A DNA stretch of 64,000 bases from Pseudomonadota bacterium (lineage in GTDB: Bacteria > Pseudomonadota > Alphaproteobacteria > Rhodobacterales > Rhodobacteraceae), in NCBI GenBank assembly GCA_021845805.1, contig JAJZVD010000002.1, positions 1 to 64,000 of the forward strand, written 5' to 3'. A program made the position numbers and the translations under genes. The notes under the pieces were generated by a model. The model was not told where the DNA came from and searched no databases. It saw nothing but the letters and a program-made list of their open reading frames with translations. Below are positions 31,350 through 38,341 of the stretch, one piece after another. The first letter of the stretch is position 1. Every line of letters begins with the position of its first letter.

Positions 31350-33713
31350 ATGAACAGCCCCGACGAACAGGACGCCTTCGAGGCCGCCGCCCGCCTGCCG
31401 CTGTCGGCCCGCGCGATGGCCGCGCGGCCCGCGCCCTATCTGGACGACCTGAACCCCGCGCAGCGCGCGGCGGTCGAGGCGCTGGACGGCCCGGTTCTGA
31501 TGCTGGCGGGCGCGGGCACCGGCAAGACCAAGGCGCTGACCGCCCGCATCGCGCATCTTCTGACCACCGGACGTGCCCGCCCGAACGAGATCCTTGCCGT
31601 GACCTTCACCAACAAGGCCGCGCGCGAGATGAAGGACCGCGTGGGCCGCCTGCTGGGCGCCGCGGTGGAGGGGATGCCGTGGATGGGCACCTTCCATTCC
31701 ATCAGCGTCAAGATGCTGCGGCGTCATGCGGAACTGGTGGGGCTGAAATCCTCGTTCACCATTCTTGATACCGACGACCAGATCCGCCTGCTGAAACAGG
31801 TGATCGCGGCGGCCGACATCGACGAGAAACGCTGGCCCGCCCGCCAGCTTGCCGGGCTGATCGACCACTGGAAGAACCGCGCCTGGACCCCGGAGAAGGT
31901 GCCCAGTTCCGAGGCCTCGGCGTTCAACAACCGCGGAACCGAGCTTTACGCCGCCTATCAGGACCGCCTGCGCACGCTGAACGCCACCGATTTCGGCGAC
32001 CTTCTGCTGCATATGGTCACCATCTTTCAGGCCCATCCCGATGTGCTGGCGCAATACCAGCGATGGCTGCGCTACATCCTGGTGGACGAGTATCAGGATA
32101 CCAACGTGGCCCAGTACCTGTGGCTGCGGCTTCTGGCGCAGGCGCATCGTAACATCTGCTGCGTCGGCGATGACGACCAGTCGATCTACGGCTGGCGCGG
32201 CGCCGAGGTGGGCAACATCCTGCGGTTCGAGAAGGACTTCCCCGGCGCAAAGGTGATCCGGCTGGAGCAGAACTACCGATCCACCGCCCATATCCTTGGC
32301 GCGGCCTCGGGCGTCATCCGGGCCAACGCGGGGCGGCTGGGCAAGGAGCTGTGGACCGAGGCGCAGGAGGGCGAGAAGGTTCGCCTGATCGGCCATTGGG
32401 ACGGCGAGGAAGAGGCGCGCTGGATCGGCGAGGAGATCGAGCGGCTGGCCAAGGGGCGGCGCGGCGAGGAACCGCTCAGCCTTGACGGCATGGCCATCCT
32501 CGTCCGCGCCAGCCACCAGATGCGCGCCTTCGAAGACCGCTTCCTGACCATCGGCCTGCCCTATCGCGTGATCGGCGGCCCGCGGTTCTACGAGCGGCAG
32601 GAAATCCGCGACGCGATGGCCTATTTCCGCCTTGCGGTCAGCCCGGATGACGATCTGGCCTTTGAACGGGTGGTGAACCTGCCCAAGCGCGGCATCGGCG
32701 ACAAGGCGCAGCAGACCATCCAGCGGGTCGCGCGCGACAACGGCGTGACCCTGTTCGAGGGCGCGGCGATCCTGTTGCAGGACGGCGGCATGGCGGGCAA
32801 GGCGGCCGGGCAGCTTCGCGCCTTCCTGTCGGGCATCGCGCGCTGGCACGCGGTGACGCTGCGCGAGGGGCACAACCACATCGAGCTGGCCGAGACGATC
32901 CTCGAGGAATCGGGCTATACCACCATGTGGCAGCAGGACAAGACGCCCGAGGCGCCGGGGCGGCTCGACAACCTCAAGGAGCTGGTGAAGGCGCTGGAGC
33001 AGTTCGAGAACCTGCAAGGCTTCCTGGAACACGTCGCGCTGATCATGGACAACGAGACCGAGGAGCAGGGCGCCAAGGTCTCCATCATGACCCTGCACGC
33101 CGCCAAGGGGCTCGAGTTTCCCGCCGTCTTCCTGCCGGGCTGGGAAGACGGGCTGTTTCCCAGCCAGCGCAGCATGGACGAAAGCGGTCTGAAGGGGTTG
33201 GAAGAGGAACGGCGGCTGGCCTATGTGGGCATCACCCGCGCCGAGGACCTGTGCACCATCTCCTTTGCCGCCAACCGCCGGGTCTATGGCCAGTGGCAAT
33301 CCGCGCTGCCGTCCCGCTTCATCGACGAACTGCCCGAAGAGCATGTCGAGGTGCTGACGCCCCCCGGCCTCTACGGCGGCGGCTATGGCGCGGCGGCGCC
33401 GATGGCGTCGAGCCTCGAAAGCCGGGCGGTGCGTGCCGATGTCTACAACTCGCCGGGCTGGAAGCGGATGCAGGACAACAGCACCCGCCGCCCCGTCAGC
33501 CAGCCGCGCGAGGCGCGCACCTCGGTCATCGACCTCGAGGCCGTTTCGGCCTTCACCGAGGGCGACCGGGTGTTCCACCAGAAATTCGGCTACGGCACCG
33601 TCAGCTTCATCGAGGGCGACAAGCTCGATGTGGATTTCGACAAGGCGGGGGCGAAGAAGATCGTGGCGCGGTATCTGGTGCCCGCCGACCGGGCCGACGA
33701 CATCCCGTTCTGA
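31350..33713 (+). CDS. uvrD: ATP-dependent DNA helicase UvrD/PcrA
   Basis: 787-residue superfamily 1A helicase. Motif I is AGAGTGKT (residues 53-60), motif II DEYQDT (246-251), motif III GDDDQSIYGWRGA, motif IV RLEQNYRST, then TLHAAKGLEFPAVFLPG (V) and YVGITRAEDL (VI). The C-terminal part ends with the PcrA/UvrD Tudor-like region GDRVFHQKFGYGTV. It acts in nucleotide excision and mismatch repair. The start MNSPDEQDAFEAAAR at 31350 is chosen over an upstream ATG in the promoter region. It converges on the sRNA array. Confidence 0.95.
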   Translation: MNSPDEQDAFEAAARLPLSARAMAARPAPYLDDLNPAQRAAVEALDGPVLMLAGAGTGKTKALTARIAHLLTTGRARPNEILAVTFTNKAAREMKDRVGRLLGAAVEGMPWMGTFHSISVKMLRRHAELVGLKSSFTILDTDDQIRLLKQVIAAADIDEKRWPARQLAGLIDHWKNRAWTPEKVPSSEASAFNNRGTELYAAYQDRLRTLNATDFGDLLLHMVTIFQAHPDVLAQYQRWLRYILVDEYQDTNVAQYLWLRLLAQAHRNICCVGDDDQSIYGWRGAEVGNILRFEKDFPGAKVIRLEQNYRSTAHILGAASGVIRANAGRLGKELWTEAQEGEKVRLIGHWDGEEEARWIGEEIERLAKGRRGEEPLSLDGMAILVRASHQMRAFEDRFLTIGLPYRVIGGPRFYERQEIRDAMAYFRLAVSPDDDLAFERVVNLPKRGIGDKAQQTIQRVARDNGVTLFEGAAILLQDGGMAGKAAGQLRAFLSGIARWHAVTLREGHNHIELAETILEESGYTTMWQQDKTPEAPGRLDNLKELVKALEQFENLQGFLEHVALIMDNETEEQGAKVSIMTLHAAKGLEFPAVFLPGWEDGLFPSQRSMDESGLKGLEEERRLAYVGITRAEDLCTISFAANRRVYGQWQSALPSRFIDELPEEHVEVLTPPGLYGGGYGAAAPMASSLESRAVRADVYNSPGWKRMQDNSTRRPVSQPREARTSVIDLEAVSAFTEGDRVFHQKFGYGTVSFIEGDKLDVDFDKAGAKKIVARYLVPADRADDIPF

Positions 33714-33876
33714 CGCCGCCGCCACAGGGCGCCCTCGCTCCGCACAAACCCCCGACCCAGGCCCCGCGGGAAACCGCGCCGCCCGCGTTCCGACGTGTCC
33801 GGCGCGGGTCGGCCGGGGTGCGCCGCGCATTCCGCAGAATGGCGCGATCTGCCCCGGCGGGGCGCGACACGCCTTG

Positions 33877-33924
33877 TGCAAATGAAAACGGCGGCGCCCC
33901 GGGGAGGAGGAGGGGCGCCGCCGT
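33877..33924 (-). terminator. Terminator hairpin at the end of the sRNA array
   Basis: A 13-bp perfect stem, ACGGCGGCGCCCC (33888-33900) with GGGGCGCCGCCGT (33912-33924). On the minus strand it is followed by TTTTCATTTG. The loop carries the CCTCCTCCC motif, so the last sRNA hairpin doubles as the intrinsic terminator of the ccaF1-ccsR transcript. Confidence 0.8.
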
Positions 33925-33960
33925 GCACACGATCAGCCCAGGGAGGAGGAGGGGCCGTCG
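33885..33960 (-). ncRNA. ccsR4: CcsR/cuckoo-type sRNA unit 4
   Basis: Last of four paired-hairpin units on the minus strand. The 5' hairpin is short (GCCC/GGGC, 33936-33955) and the 3' hairpin is a 13-bp GC stem (33888-33924). Both loops carry CCTCCTCCC (complements of 33941-33949 and 33902-33910), which is complementary to Shine-Dalgarno sequences. In R. sphaeroides four such RNAs are cut from the transcript of a DUF1127 gene under RpoH control. The numbering here follows transcript order; ends are approximate. Confidence 0.75.
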
Positions 33961-33994
33961 GTTCGATCCGGGGTCTGTTGGCCCCGTATGGGTC

Positions 33995-34066
33995 GGCGGC
34001 AGCGCCAGGGAGGAGGAGGGCGCTGCCGCCAGGTACGCTTGGCCCAGGGAGGAGGAGGGGCCGCAC
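33995..34066 (-). ncRNA. ccsR3: CcsR/cuckoo-type sRNA unit 3
   Basis: A weak 5' hairpin GGCCC/GGGCC (34041-34062) and a perfect 12-bp 3' hairpin GGCGGCAGCGCC/GGCGCTGCCGCC (33995-34030). Both have a CCTCCTCCC loop (complements of 34047-34055 and 34008-34016), 39 nt apart. The stem sequences differ from those of units 2 and 4 while the loops are identical, so the loop is the conserved part. Confidence 0.75.
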
Positions 34067-34100
34067 GTTCCGGCCGGGACTTTCGCCCCGAATGAGAGGG

Positions 34101-34177
34101 GTGGTGGCGCCCAGGGAGGAGGACGGGCGCCACCACCGCGTCACGATCGGCCCGGGGAGGAGGAGGGGCCTTTCGCG
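34101..34177 (-). ncRNA. ccsR2: CcsR/cuckoo-type sRNA unit 2
   Basis: A weak 5' hairpin GGCCC/GGGCC (34149-34170) and a perfect 12-bp 3' hairpin GTGGTGGCGCCC/GGGCGCCACCAC (34101-34136). CCTCCTCCC loops are the complements of 34155-34163 and 34114-34122, 41 nt apart. The strong hairpin starts 106 nt from that of unit 3, which itself starts about 106 nt from unit 4. Confidence 0.75.
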
Positions 34178-34219
34178 TCACGCTCGGGGTCTGATCTAGG
34201 TGACCGGACCCGGAAGAGA

Positions 34220-34300
34220 AAGGGCGGCGACATCAGGGAGGAGGAGGATGCCGCCGCCAGATGAGGAAGACCCAGGGAGGAGGAGAGGGCCTTCCAAACC
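34220..34300 (-). ncRNA. ccsR1: CcsR/cuckoo-type sRNA unit 1
   Basis: First unit after the DUF1127 stop (34308). The 5' hairpin is GGAAGACCC/GGGCCTTCC with one mismatch (34265-34295). The 3' hairpin is GGCGGCGACATC/GATGCCGCCGCC with one mismatch (34223-34258). CCTCCTCCC loops are the complements of 34275-34283 and 34236-34244, 39 nt apart. It is set about 15 nt further from unit 2 than the others are spaced. Confidence 0.75.
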
Positions 34301-34307
34301 TTGAAAC

Positions 34308-34523
34308 CTACTTGCCGTTGGCCGCCTGCAGCGCCACACGGTTGATCATCGAACGGTGGATGCCCAGATCCGCCAGGTCGCGGTCGGACAGTTCGCTCAG
34401 TTCGTCGAGGGTCTGGCGATAGACCCGGCGGCGCGCAGCGCCTTCGTTCCATGCCCGAACCATTGCCGCGATGCGGTCACGCAGGCCGAAACTGGCGGCG
34501 CGAGAGGTATTTGCATAGGCCAT
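34308..34523 (-). CDS. ccaF1: DUF1127 small RNA-binding-type protein, CcaF1-like
   Basis: A 71-residue, Arg-rich protein. The DUF1127 domain lies at the C-terminus: RRRVYRQTLDELSELSDRDLADLGIHRSMI. In R. sphaeroides the homologous gene (RSP_6037, ccaF1) heads the CcsR1-4 transcript, and the protein binds RNA and affects maturation of those sRNAs. Here too, four paired CCUCCUCCC hairpins follow within 15-420 nt on the same strand, which makes orthology very likely. GAGG lies 8 nt before the ATG. It is probably expressed under stress from the promoter at 34577-34604. Confidence 0.87.
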   Translation of the reverse strand: MAYANTSRAASFGLRDRIAAMVRAWNEGAARRRVYRQTLDELSELSDRDLADLGIHRSMINRVALQAANGK

Positions 34524-34576
34524 GTCGGTTGCCTCGCTCTTTTCTTGCAGGGCATCTTGTTGCCCCTGTTGTCGCT

Positions 34577-34604
34577 AACATACCCCGATGCTGCAGTTGC
34601 ACAA
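34577..34604 (-). promoter_or_regulatory. Candidate stress promoter of ccaF1-ccsR
   Basis: On the minus strand TTGTGC (34604-34599), 16 nt, TATGTT (34582-34577), the -10 preceded by CGGGG. The start would lie about 45 nt upstream of the ccaF1 ATG. An RpoHI/RpoHII-type promoter is expected from the R. sphaeroides locus; the sequence allows but does not prove this. A TTGACC at 34620-34615 lacks a partner -10. Confidence 0.4.
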
Positions 34605-34715
34605 TGGACCGTTTGGTCAACGCCGCCATGCGGCAAATGCATAACGTATACTGACCTAATTTGTCGCTGCAATTCAGGGGTTTGCCTGTTTCTTGATCAG
34701 CGGGTAAAGCGTCTC

Positions 34716-34745
34716 TTGCGCTGGGCACGAAAGCGCGGATGTTAT
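34716..34745 (+). promoter_or_regulatory. Candidate promoter of mrp
   Basis: TTGCGC (34716-34721), 18 nt, TGTTAT (34740-34745). The -10 is part of an inverted repeat ATGTTA...TAACAT (34739-34763), a possible operator. GGAGGCGAAG precedes the mrp ATG. Confidence 0.45.
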
Positions 34746-34784
34746 GCAACGAATGGGTAACATCCCGATGTCACGGAGGCGAAG

Positions 34785-35858
34785 ATGGCGCTGACGCGCG
34801 AGGCCGTTCTGGCCGAACTGAAGCGGCTTGCCCTGCCGGGCGGTGGGGATCTGGTGTCGGCGGACCTTGTTCGGGCCCTGACGATCGAGGGGGGGGCGGT
34901 GCGATTCGTCATCGAGGCCCCCGATGTCGATGCCGCGCACAAGCTCGAGCCGATCTCGCGCGCGGCGGAAGAGATGATCCGCCGGATGCCCGGCGTCACC
35001 TCGGCCAGCGCGATCCTGACGGCACATGGCCCCGCCCCCAAGGCGCCGCCGCCCCAGTTGAAGATCGGCGGCCACCCGACCCCGCAGGAAGGCGGGCCGC
35101 AGAAGGTGTCGGGGGTGGACCGGATCCTGGCCATCGCCTCGGGCAAGGGCGGGGTGGGCAAGTCCACCGTCGCGTCGAACCTTGCGGTGGCGCTGGCGCG
35201 GCAGGGGCGGCGGGTCGGCCTGCTGGATGCCGACATTTACGGCCCCTCGCAGCCGCGGATGATGGGGGTGACGACCCGTCCCGACGCGCCGGACGGCAAG
35301 ACGATCATCCCGCCCAAGGCGCATGGCGTCACCATGATGTCGCTGGGCCTGCTGCTGAAGGAAGATCAGGCGGTCATCTGGCGCGGGCCGATGCTGATGG
35401 GGGCGTTGCAGCAACTGCTGACCCAGGTGGCCTGGGGCAAGCTTGACGTGCTGATCGTGGACCTGCCGCCGGGCACCGGCGACGTGCAACTGACGCTGGG
35501 GCAGCGCACCCAGGTGACCGGGGCGGTGATCGTCTCGACCCCGCAGGACATTGCCCTGCTGGACGCGCGCAAGGCGATCAACATGTTCCAGACCCTGAAG
35601 ACGCCGATCCTCGGGCTGATCGAAAACATGTCGACCTATGTCTGCCCCAACTGCGGCCACGAGGCGCATATCTTCGGTCATGGCGGTGTGGCGGCCGAGG
35701 CGCGCAAGTTGGGGGTGCCGCTCCTGGGCGAGATACCCCTCAGCCTCGATGTGCGGGTTGCGGGCGATGCGGGCACTCCGATCGCCGCGGGCGATGGACC
35801 GGTGGCCGAGGCCTATGCCCGGATCGCGGCCCGCCTGATCGCCGGCGGCATGGCCTGA
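34785..35858 (+). CDS. mrp: Mrp/ApbC/NBP35-family iron-sulfur cluster carrier
   Basis: 357 residues. A DUF59-like N-terminal domain (about 1-85) is linked to a P-loop ATPase with deviant Walker [11 protein letters not shown] (residues 119-128), [14 protein letters not shown] and [13 protein letters not shown]. The cluster-binding CxxC is Cys287/Cys290 (YVCPNCGHE). It assembles and hands over [4Fe-4S] clusters in the cytoplasm. It is divergent from ccaF1. Two hairpins follow the stop (GCCCCC/GGGGGC at 35861-35876 and ATCACCC/GGGTGAT near 35897-35925), neither with a U-tract. Confidence 0.94.
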   Translation: MALTREAVLAELKRLALPGGGDLVSADLVRALTIEGGAVRFVIEAPDVDAAHKLEPISRAAEEMIRRMPGVTSASAILTAHGPAPKAPPPQLKIGGHPTPQEGGPQKVSGVDRILAIASGKGGVGKSTVASNLAVALARQGRRVGLLDADIYGPSQPRMMGVTTRPDAPDGKTIIPPKAHGVTMMSLGLLLKEDQAVIWRGPMLMGALQQLLTQVAWGKLDVLIVDLPPGTGDVQLTLGQRTQVTGAVIVSTPQDIALLDARKAINMFQTLKTPILGLIENMSTYVCPNCGHEAHIFGHGGVAAEARKLGVPLLGEIPLSLDVRVAGDAGTPIAAGDGPVAEAYARIAARLIAGGMA

Positions 35859-36165
35859 TTGCCCCCTTGCGGGGGCGGTCACACCGCCTCCGCGCGAATC
35901 ACCCCGGCTTTATCCCGGGTGATCCGGCCGTGACCCGGCCCCGTCATCCTTTATCCCGCTGACGTGCCGCCCCGGCCCGCGTGTTTCGTGGGCCGCGATG
36001 GAGTCTGGCCCCACCGCGCATGGGATGCATTCCATTCCAACATGTGGGTGATCTGCCGTATGTCGCCACAATCTGTAGTCAAACCCGCCTGCCAGGGCTG
36101 TCGCAAGTGTCCGCCAGACAAGGACTTTCTGGCATCTAGTGGGGCTAAAACCCATACAAGACCAT
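35859..36165. other. Non-coding stretch between mrp and the mraZ leader RNA
   Basis: After the two mrp-proximal hairpins the DNA from about 36000 becomes noticeably less GC-rich than its surroundings. Short open frames exist on both strands (for example minus 35951-36241), but none resembles a protein or has a ribosome site. I find no RNase P, 6S or SRP RNA signature here. The stretch probably carries upstream promoter elements for the leader RNA. Confidence 0.4.
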
Positions 36166-36194
36166 TGCGCGGCATCAGAATCCATGTCATGAAG
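36166..36194 (+). promoter_or_regulatory. Candidate promoter of the mraZ leader/dcw cluster
   Basis: TTGCGC (36166-36171), 17 nt, CATGAA (36189-36194). A start near 36201 would give a leader RNA of about 200 nt ending at the terminator at 36402, the size reported for UpsM. The -10 is weak. Confidence 0.4.
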
Positions 36195-36200
36195 GCTGCA

Positions 36201-36402
36201 AGATGAAGGACGGGCAGGCGAGGGGCACCAAGACCCCACAAACTGAGGCAGGTTTCGACAGGCCCCCCTTACATCGATGAGTGAAGAGATCCGGCGCGCG
36301 GGCGAGCAGACATCCCCCCAGGTGGCGCGTGCAGCCGGACAGACCCAGCGATGGGACGAGGGCGGCGGTTCGGGCAGTGGCAGCAGCCCGGCCGCCGTTT
36401 TC
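36201..36402 (+). ncRNA. upsM: UpsM-like sRNA from the 5' leader of mraZ
   Basis: The 5' UTR of the dcw cluster is bounded by a candidate promoter and a clear intrinsic terminator 47 nt before mraZ. In R. sphaeroides the abundant sRNA UpsM (about 206 nt) is made in just this way, by premature termination in the mraZ leader, and read-through expresses the division genes. Assignment here is by position, size and terminator; I cannot compare sequence with the reference. The 5' end is approximate. Confidence 0.6.
36363..36402 (+). terminator. Intrinsic terminator (attenuator) upstream of mraZ
   Basis: CGGCGG (36363-36368) pairs with CCGCCG (36392-36397) and, inside, CGGGC (36371-36375) with GCCCG (36386-36390). 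TTTTC follows. Lying only 47 nt before the mraZ start with no coding gene ahead of it, it must either end a short RNA or attenuate the dcw transcript. Confidence 0.8.
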
Positions 36403-36448
36403 ATTCCAGGGCCGGGATGGGAACAGACGGCGGTAGGAGCGTGGTCGC

Positions 36449-36955
36449 GTGGCCACCATGTTCAGCGGAACGTTCGACCCGAAGGTGGACCCGAAAGGCC
36501 GGGTGTCCATCCCCAGCGAATTCCGCGCGGTGCTTCTTGCGGGCGGACCCGCGGATGACAAGGGGCGCCCCGTGCTGCACCTTGGTGTCGGCACCGCCGA
36601 GGCCGGTTACCTTGAAGGCTTTTCCACCCAGGAAATCGAGGCGCTGCGCGCCGACATCCGGCATCTGAAGCGTGGCTCGCCGCGGCGCGCGCAGCTCGAG
36701 TATTTCTACTTCGCCAATACCTCGCCGGTGCAGATCGACGAGAACGGCCGCATCTCGATCCCCCAGACGCTGCGCGACCAGCTTGGCCTGGGCGAGGATG
36801 CCCGCTTCGTGGGGTACGGCGAACGGTTCGAGATCTGGAACCGCGATACCTACGTGCAGGTCCGCGGCAAGTCGATCAGCGGCCTGATCCAGGCCCACGG
36901 GCCTGGCTACAGCCCCTTTGCCCTGTTCGACGAGGACGACGAGGAGCGGGCATGA
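36449..36955 (+). CDS. mraZ: Transcriptional regulator MraZ
   Basis: 168 residues with two AbrB-like SpoVT/MraZ repeats. They start [22 protein letters not shown] (near the N-terminus) and [22 protein letters not shown] (about 91-112). A DNA-binding repressor of the dcw cluster in other bacteria. A GTG start at 36449 is preferred because TAGGAG lies 9 nt upstream; ATG 36458 would leave an 18-nt gap. The stop overlaps rsmH (ATGA). Confidence 0.95.
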   Translation: MATMFSGTFDPKVDPKGRVSIPSEFRAVLLAGGPADDKGRPVLHLGVGTAEAGYLEGFSTQEIEALRADIRHLKRGSPRRAQLEYFYFANTSPVQIDENGRISIPQTLRDQLGLGEDARFVGYGERFEIWNRDTYVQVRGKSISGLIQAHGPGYSPFALFDEDDEERA

Positions 36956-37956
36956 TGGCCGCGCCGGTCGGGGCCGGGGCCGCCGCGCCGCACATTCCGG
37001 TTCTGCTTGGCCCGCTGCTGAAGGTCGTGGCCCCCGTCACCGGCACCTGGGTCGATGGCACGTTCGGCGCGGGCGGCTACAGTCGCGGCCTGCTTGAGGC
37101 GGGCGCCGCGCGGGTCATCGGGATCGACCGCGATCCGCTGGCGTTCCAGATGGCCTTGCCCTGGGCCGGCGGCTATGGCGACCGGCTGCGGCTGGTGCAG
37201 GGCAATTTCGCCGACCTCGATACGCTGGCGGGCGAGCCGGTGGATGGCGTGGCGCTGGATCTGGGTGTCTCGTCGATGCAGCTTGACCGGGCCGAACGGG
37301 GGTTTTCCTTTCTGCGCGACGGTCCGCTGGACATGCGGATGAGCCAGGAGGGGCCGAGCGCGGCCGATCTGGTGAATGGCGCGGGCGAGGCCGCGCTGGC
37401 GGACATCCTGTATCACTACGGCGAAGAGCGCGCCTCGCGCCGGATCGCGCGGGCGATCGTGGCGGCGCGCAAGGTGGCGCCCATCGTCACCACGCTGCAA
37501 CTTGCCGGGATCGTGGAAGGCTGCCTGCCGCGGCCGAAACCGGGGCAGAGCCACCCGGCCACCCGCAGCTTCCAGGCGATCCGGATCGCGGTGAACGCAG
37601 AGTTCGAGTCGCTGGTCGACGGGCTCGAGGCCGCCGAGCGCGCGCTGAAGCCGGGCGGGGCGCTGGCGGTGGTGACGTTCCATTCGCTGGAGGACCGGAT
37701 CGTGAAGCGCTTCCTGCAACTGCGCTCGGGGCGCGAGGCCAACGCCAACCGCTATGCCCCGGAAAAGCCGTCAACGGCCGCGCAGTTCACCTTGCTGACA
37801 CGCAGCGCGGTGGGGGCGGATGCCGAGGAGCTGGCCCTGAACCCGCGCGCGCGCTCGGCCTGGCTGCGGGCCGCGCGACGGACCGAGGCCCCCGCCGGGC
37901 GCGTGGATCGCACGGCCCTGGGCCTGCCGGTCATCGACCTGAAGGGAAGGGCGTAG
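36952..37956 (+). CDS. rsmH: 16S rRNA (cytosine1402-N4)-methyltransferase RsmH
   Basis: 334 residues. [13 protein letters not shown], then the SAM-binding motif [51 protein letters not shown], and near the C-terminus [13 protein letters not shown]. It methylates C1402 of 16S rRNA (formerly MraW). The ATG at 36952 overlaps the mraZ stop. It ends one nucleotide before ftsL. Confidence 0.97.
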   Translation: MMAAPVGAGAAAPHIPVLLGPLLKVVAPVTGTWVDGTFGAGGYSRGLLEAGAARVIGIDRDPLAFQMALPWAGGYGDRLRLVQGNFADLDTLAGEPVDGVALDLGVSSMQLDRAERGFSFLRDGPLDMRMSQEGPSAADLVNGAGEAALADILYHYGEERASRRIARAIVAARKVAPIVTTLQLAGIVEGCLPRPKPGQSHPATRSFQAIRIAVNAEFESLVDGLEAAERALKPGGALAVVTFHSLEDRIVKRFLQLRSGREANANRYAPEKPSTAAQFTLLTRSAVGADAEELALNPRARSAWLRAARRTEAPAGRVDRTALGLPVIDLKGRA

Positions 37957-37957
37957 G

Positions 37958-38341
37958 ATGCGGACGCTGCTGTATGTCCTGTCGGCGCTGGCAGTGATGG
38001 GCCTGGCCTTCTGGGCCTACCGGCAGAACTACGCCACCCAGAAATCGCTGAAGGAAGTGGCCGCGCTGCAGCGCCAGATCGCGGACCTGCACGATGCGCT
38101 GGGCATGCAGCAGGCCGAATGGGCCTATGAAAACCGCCCCTCGCGCCTGCGCGACCTGACCATCGTGAACTTCGGCAAGCTGCCGCTTCTACCGATGACG
38201 CCCGAGCAGTTCGCCCGCGTGGCCGATCTGCCGATGCCGCAACCCGCGCCCGACCCGGCCACCACCACCGCCGCCGCCGCTGCCGCGCCGCCTGCCGTGC
38301 CGCCTGCGGCCCCCCCGACGAAGAAGGGGCAGACGCCATGA
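37958..38341 (+). CDS. ftsL: Cell division protein FtsL
   Basis: 127 residues: a short cytoplasmic N-terminus, one membrane helix (LLYVLSALAVMGLAFWAY), then a coiled-coil region (YATQKSLKEVAALQRQIADLHDAL) and a Pro/Ala-rich tail. It is a bitopic division protein working with FtsB/FtsQ and FtsWI. Sequence identity in the family is low, so the call leans on position between rsmH and ftsI and on topology. It overlaps ftsI by 4 nt. Confidence 0.88.
   Translation: MRTLLYVLSALAVMGLAFWAYRQNYATQKSLKEVAALQRQIADLHDALGMQQAEWAYENRPSRLRDLTIVNFGKLPLLPMTPEQFARVADLPMPQPAPDPATTTAAAAAAPPAVPPAAPPTKKGQTP

Noticed and set aside
31067-31351. Minus-strand 94-residue open frame between pyc and uvrD
   Set aside because: Low-complexity Ala/Arg/Gly composition, no ribosome site, and it covers the divergent promoter region and the dyad.
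27585-33881. A single minus-strand open frame of 2098 codons across pyc and uvrD
   Set aside because: Only the last 1147 codons match pyruvate carboxylase. The first 951 are antisense to uvrD, have no family resemblance, and arise from high-GC codon bias.
33890-34295. Regular GGGAGGAGGAGG units taken for a CRISPR or simple tandem repeat array
   Set aside because: Units are only about 10 nt, sit in hairpin loops with differing complementary stems, and have no spacer/repeat structure or cas genes. The sRNA reading explains them better.
35951-36241. Minus-strand 96-residue open frame upstream of mraZ
   Set aside because: No ribosome site, no recognisable domain, and it overlaps the proposed leader RNA promoter.
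35859-36448. RNase P, 6S or SRP RNA upstream of mraZ
   Set aside because: None of the conserved RNase P or SRP RNA segments I know can be found. Promoter-terminator spacing and position fit an UpsM-type leader instead.
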